A stretch of 64,000 nt of DNA from Brachypterus glaber (lineage: Eukaryota > Arthropoda > Insecta > Coleoptera > Kateretidae): assembly GCA_958510825.1 (NCBI GenBank), contig OY294048.1, forward strand, positions 30,965,026-31,029,025, in the 5' to 3' direction. The notes under the pieces were generated by a model that saw nothing but the letters and a program-made list of their open reading frames with translations, ran no database searches and was not told the DNA's origin. Position 1 is the first letter of the stretch, and each line of letters starts with the position of its first letter. Positions 60,020-64,000 of the stretch are shown piece after piece. Position numbers and translations under genes: made by a program.

Positions 60020-60284
60020 CTAAAAAGAAATAAAAGATAAAAGAAAAAGGAAACACCCCTACATAAAGCAAGGACTTCGACAGTTAAAACAAATCTAATA
60101 CAGTGCGGAGTTTTCAAAATGAATAAATTCGATAACTTGAAAGTAATATTTTTTTAGAAAAAATACTCGTCGACAGATCGATTTTATTTTAAGGGGCATC
60201 TTTTGATTTTACTCATATGTTACGTCATAAATTTCTGCCTTCAAGCAGCGCCAAGTTTAAATGGGGCCATATCTTTGTTGTATC

Positions 60285-60838
60285 TGTTTATTTTTATTTA
60301 TTTATATCCTTTTAACAAAAAATTATGTACAATAGAATAGAACATATGTTATATGGTAACTGTAAAACTAAACTGGGCACTTATAATTAATATAATACCT
60401 TTTTAATGTTATTTTTAAATTTATTTATAGTTAAATAAAATATATTACAGTCATTGATTGTGTTTATGAAATTGGTCATTCTACATGGAGAGTGCATTCC
60501 ATAGTTTGTTTGGTGAAATGGAACAAAAAATAAATGACTAAACCTTAAGTTTGCTAATGGAACACATATAAATTGTGAAAGGATTTGTGGACATTTTATT
60601 ATGATGTGAAAAACTTTTTGTAAATATACATAATGTCGTAGTATGAACGACGTTTCTCCAATAAAGGCAAATTAAAATAAGTTAACAACTCGTTAATGCT
60701 GCTATTAGCAGGGTCAATGTTATTTTTAAAACACAGCAATCTAATATTTTTTTTTATATTTTCTAAACGTAAAATATGGGTTGTATAACTTGGCGACCAA
60801 ATCAACGACCCGCATTCTAGGCCTGACCGAACAAAACT
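60285..60838 (-). pseudogene. Non-LTR retrotransposon 3' fragment
   Basis: On the minus strand FVRSGLECGSLIWSPSYTTH is the familiar LINE thumb motif, followed by LENIKKNIRLLCFK, LTYFNLPLLEKRRSYYDIMY and a stop at about 60598. Further C-terminal patches follow in broken frames (NKLWNALSM). The 3' side ends near an AAATAAATAAAAATAAACAG tail (plus strand 60285-60310). The 5' side stops abruptly at the TA-flanked MITE 60840-61045. It lies upstream of the visgun exon on the same strand, consistent with an intronic insertion. Confidence 0.75.
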
Positions 60839-60839
60839 A

Positions 60840-61045
60840 TTGTCTGTTTCACAAGCAAGATAGTAAATTAATAATCGCACAGTGAATATTTTCAAAACAA
60901 ATACGAATATTGGATGTGCGAATATACTGCGTAGTTTATTTTATAAAACATAACTATATTCTATACACAAACATATACTATTCCAACCTGTTGTAAAAAT
61001 ATTTACTGTGCGATTTTTAATTTACTGTCTTGCTTGAACTACAAC
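60840..61045. mobile_element. MITE copy 2 of the TCGCACAG family, TA target
   Basis: Arms of about 50 bp: AAGCAAGATAGTAAATTAAT and the inverse of AAGCAAGACAGTAAATTAAA, both continuing to ATCGCACAGT. TA flanks (60838-60839, 61046-61047). It abuts or disrupts the LINE fragment 60285-60838. Confidence 0.7.
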
Positions 61046-61411
61046 TATCTTATCTATATGATCAGTCAAGAATTTTTTTCATTGCCATATTCATTTTCAG
61101 CACCCAAAAATACATAGAAATAATGTAGTCTGGTTTATGAAAAACTAACTTTATTTTTTGTGGTCCTGTGTAATGAATCATTACACTGCTCTACAAAAAA
61201 AATATTTTTTTATTTGCCAGAGACCTTTTAGTTTTGTCTGGCTATATTTGATGCGCTGATTTCGAAACCTTTTTCCGTTTTTGTCGATCAGAACGTTTTT
61301 TTGTCCATAGTTGTAGTAAAAAAAAATAAGGTCTAATTAATTTTTTTTAATGTGGTTTGGTTCCCTATTAATAGGACTCTAAGCCAAAAAAAAATCGGAT
61401 TTAAAATATCA

Positions 61412-61960
61412 TTATTCGTTTGTTTTTATAGGTTTCTAAATTCAAAAAATGAGATTTTTTCGATATATTTTGATAAAATTTTTATATAAATACTAAAGAT
61501 AGGACTCTAGTTTTTATATGTAATACTAACACATGTGCGGTTTATAAAAATAAAAAGTTTTAAATTTAATCCAGTGACGGAGATTTTACCGGGGGTTATC
61601 AAAAAAAAAAAACAAAAATATTTTATATTTTTTTTTTAGAAGAGCAAAATATTTTATTATAAAAAAACAAAACTAAAAAAAAATCTCCTTGCTTTAAAAC
61701 ATTAAAATAACATTAAATAAACAATAAATAATTCAAAATATATAATTGTTCTGCTTTCAATAACTCCCCGTAAAATCTCCGTTACTGGATTCAATCTAAA
61801 ACCTTTTATTTTTACAAACCTCGCATGTGTGTAAGTATTGCTTATAAAAAACAGAGCCGTATATTTTGTATTTATAAAAAATTTTCATGAAAATATAGCG
61901 AAAAAATGCGGTAAACTCTCGTTTTTTTAATTTAGAAACCTATAAAAAACAAACAAATGA
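61412..61960. repeat. 0.55-kb palindrome
   Basis: GTTTGTTTTTATAGGTTTCT and ACTCTAG/AACACATG-TGCG blocks and ACGGAGATTTTACCGGG are mirrored; the loop is A/T homopolymer-rich. It abuts the next palindrome. Confidence 0.75.
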
Positions 61961-62183
61961 GGTGAATTTTGACACGTGAGCCGATAGGCGAGTGGTCTAA
62001 TCACCCGAATGATTAATAGCTATTATACGCGAGTAGAATTCTATACTTTATCCACGGTCGTTTAAAACTCAAAACGACCGTGGATAAAGTATAGTATTCT
62101 ACTCGCGTATAATAGCTATTAATCATTCGGGTGATTAGGCCACTCGCCTTTCGGCTCGTGTCCCAAAATTTACCCTCATTGAT
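61953..62183. repeat. Near-perfect 230-bp palindrome
   Basis: Arms of about 110 bp with very few mismatches: CGAGTGGTCTAATCACCCGA, TTAATAGCTATTATACGCGA and CTTTATCCACGGTCGTTTT are inverted around an 8-bp loop. It is the best-matched long arm pair in the window. Part of the sequence recurs at 62175-62215. GGCGAGTGGTCTAATCACC loosely resembles a tRNA D-arm region. Confidence 0.85.
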
Positions 62184-62565
62184 TAATAGCAATTATTATA
62201 CGCTCGTTGAATAACTATTATTCGCAACTGTATGTGTAATACATACATTATATGTATTAATAACATTTTGGACGTAATTTCTTGTCCTACTGTTTTCACG
62301 CTTGGACCTGACCTGTAATGAAAAACCAGTAACTAATTATTACTGGTCTACAATTTAAATCATTAATTTCCGCTAGATGGCGCCACCGATTAAAATATTA
62401 TTATTAATGCTTAAAGCAAGATGGCCGACTCACATAGGAGTATTTGACGATTTTAGCTGGCCAAAATTATTTATGTCTTTTTATTGGCGGAAAACCTTAC
62501 CATATGGCAAGAAATTGTAAAATATATGCATTTTGTACAAACCCAAGCCAATGGCGTTCAATATA

Positions 62566-62640
62566 GGGGAAAGATGGGTACTTTAAGGATTACATTTTTT
62601 TCATTCAATAGGAGTTGAGGAAATAAAAATTATATTATTA
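62566..62640 (-). mobile_element. Putative 3' end of the RAG1-like element
   Basis: Just past the acidic-tail stop codon the plus strand reads TA then GGGGAAAGATGGGTACTTTA from 62566. The same TA plus GGG(G/T)AA start marks the ends of two non-autonomous families here (11745 and 46335). No CACWATG-type Transib terminus was seen between 61000 and 62684. The assignment as element end is inference from position and similarity only. Confidence 0.35.
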
Positions 62641-64000
62641 TTCTACTTCGTCATTGTCAGAATATTCTTCATTTTCACTGTTTTCAGTGTCGGAATCTTG
62701 GACTTCTCCAGGAAGCAGCATTTCCACAGCTTCTTTTGAAAAAGGCTTTGTAAGTTTGTGTTTTTTTCCCAAGGCAGGACAACAGAGGGTCGGATGTTAA
62801 CAATAACCTATTGATGATATCTTGGTTACAATCTTTTCTAGAAAATTTTCTAGCATAGCTAAGTCTGTACTCCCGGAAATGTTTGTTTCTGGCTTCGGCA
62901 GCCTCTTCTGACAATTGTCCAATTGGCAAAAGCGCATTCTCTACTATATCAGGACCGTGTACTAAAACTTTATGCAGAGTTGGAGTCATTGGACACCAGG
63001 GGTATAGTTCAACATAAAGTTTTGCCGTATCCAAAGTATACTGTCTGAACTTTTCTACATCAATCTTGTGGCCACTGGAAATTACTTGTAGGATAATTTT
63101 TATTCTAGCAATCAAACTTACGTCAACTCCAGTGATAGCTGCAGATGTTTCCGGGTCGTTGAAGAATCTCCTGCTTGTGTTGCCGTTATTGGTGTTCCCA
63201 AATCCAGCCTTAGGTATGTCGACAAGAATGCCCATTTCGCTCTTGAATTCATCTTGAATTTTCTTCTTTCTATCTGAGATGAGTCTCTTCTCATCTTCAT
63301 TTAGCTTTTTCTGCCATTTTTTCAAAGGCAATTTATATGATAGGTGAAGGAGACTTTCAAAACACCGTATTCTAGCATGCAGAATTGACAGTCCAAATTT
63401 GTAGGTGCTTTGCTTGTCAACACATTCTCTGTCCAAATCATTAAATTGCTTCGATGTTGCTCCACAAATATAACATCGCATTGTCGATGTAGTGGTGGTT
63501 GCTGCGTTACAGACTTTTCCATCCACCATGGTTAACATCATTACATGTTCTACTGCTATATCTTGAAGTTTAGTTGGTTTTAGATCTGCAATTTTGTTTT
63601 CCATGTAAGCAATTTCTTCAGCTATTACATCAGCAGTTTCTTTTATAAACCTAATTCGAATTGGCCTGCAAAACCTTGGAGATGATGGTGTAGAGTTTTG
63701 CCAGATAACCTTTTTATTTACTCCACAAGTTAGCTGTAGTGGAACCATTGAGCATTGAAATATACTGGCATCAGAATGAGTGTCATCCTCAAACTTTTGA
63801 TTAAACTGTGTCTGCTGGGAGCCATCACAACCCCATTTCGTATATAGTTTCATATTTTTACGCTCACTTTCCGTTAAAGTCTTGATAACTTCTTCTAAAA
63901 ACAATAGCAATCTTTCGGCAGTATGGTTTAACAGACTTTGTAAGTCTACTTCAGCTAAACTTTCTGTGACTGTGAACGAATCAGAATCAGGATAGCATGT
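62638..64000 (-). CDS. RAG1-like / Transib-type DDE transposase, partial, one frameshift
   Basis: The frame is open from the window edge (64000) to 62684 with no stop; the 5' part lies outside. Numbering from the codon at 64000: KWGCDGS carries the first Asp (D59; like mouse RAG1 D600 in CDGMGD), SPRFCRPIRI follows, then LTMVDGKVCN with the second Asp (D160; D708) and a CYIC zinc-knuckle pair (C176, C179; like C727/C730). LHKVLVHG supplies the His pair (H343, H348; H937/H942), and IGQLSEEAAEARNKHF supplies the catalytic Glu region (E962). The order and spacing are those of the RAG1/Transib RNase H-fold core with inserted zinc-binding domain. The frame then ends in a basic stretch without family features. 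Dropping one base in the A7 run (T7 at 62761-62767) gives instead an acidic, Ser-rich tail ending at TAA 62638-62640. It cuts and joins transposon ends in the nucleus. It lies on the visgun strand, probably in its intron or 5' flank. Confidence 0.82.

Overview
This looks like an intronic or intergenic window from a very AT-rich, transposon-loaded insect (arthropod) genome; the order cannot be fixed from sequence alone. The evidence is spliced exons with pyrimidine-rich acceptors, jockey/CR1-like non-LTR retrotransposon remains, a mariner, a tRNA-derived SINE, a RAG1-like DDE transposase of a kind common in insects, and a CD164/visgun (endolyn) exon. Host coding sequence is tiny: one clean terminal exon of a CD164/visgun-like sialomucin (59622-60019, minus strand), and a second, divergent terminal exon of the same family (34614-35022, minus), found by reading through a single frame break. 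Both exons enter in the same splice phase on the same strand, so they are either tandem paralogues or alternative last exons of one gene.

Layout. 1-9 kb: mostly unrecognised AT-rich DNA, a 5'-truncated non-LTR RT fragment (4146-5115) and two small foldback elements. 9-11.2 kb: a dead mariner broken by two nested elements. 11.4-14.3 kb: nested TA-target elements and an 8-bp-target element. 14.9-15.6 kb: a direct duplication of about 357 bp carrying two minus-strand hammerhead ribozymes, one apparently intact. 15.8-16.7 kb: a TIR element with tandem subrepeats. 18.4 kb: SINE. 21-22.3 kb: intact copy of a TA-target family. 22.7-23.7 kb: large foldback. 24.4-26.6 kb: hierarchical satellite. 27.3-29.3 kb: TIR element carrying two GAGGAACTC minisatellites. 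31-33.6 kb: foldbacks up to an assembly gap. 34.6-35.0 kb: second CD164-like exon. 36.7-45.0 kb: a nest up to three levels deep. 45-58 kb: a series of 0.5-1.1 kb near-complete palindromes plus an element with GCGGTAA-type subterminal repeats. 59.6-60.0 kb: the visgun exon. 60.3-62.6 kb: RT fragment, MITE and palindromes. 62.6-64 kb: the RAG1-like transposase, open to the window edge.

The least expected items are the hammerhead pair, the phase-matched second sialomucin exon, the RAG1-like gene whose apparent end resembles three non-autonomous families in the same window, and the several unrelated families that share one architecture: short TIRs plus many internal copies of a terminal oligomer. 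Two 200-bp N runs mark assembly gaps.
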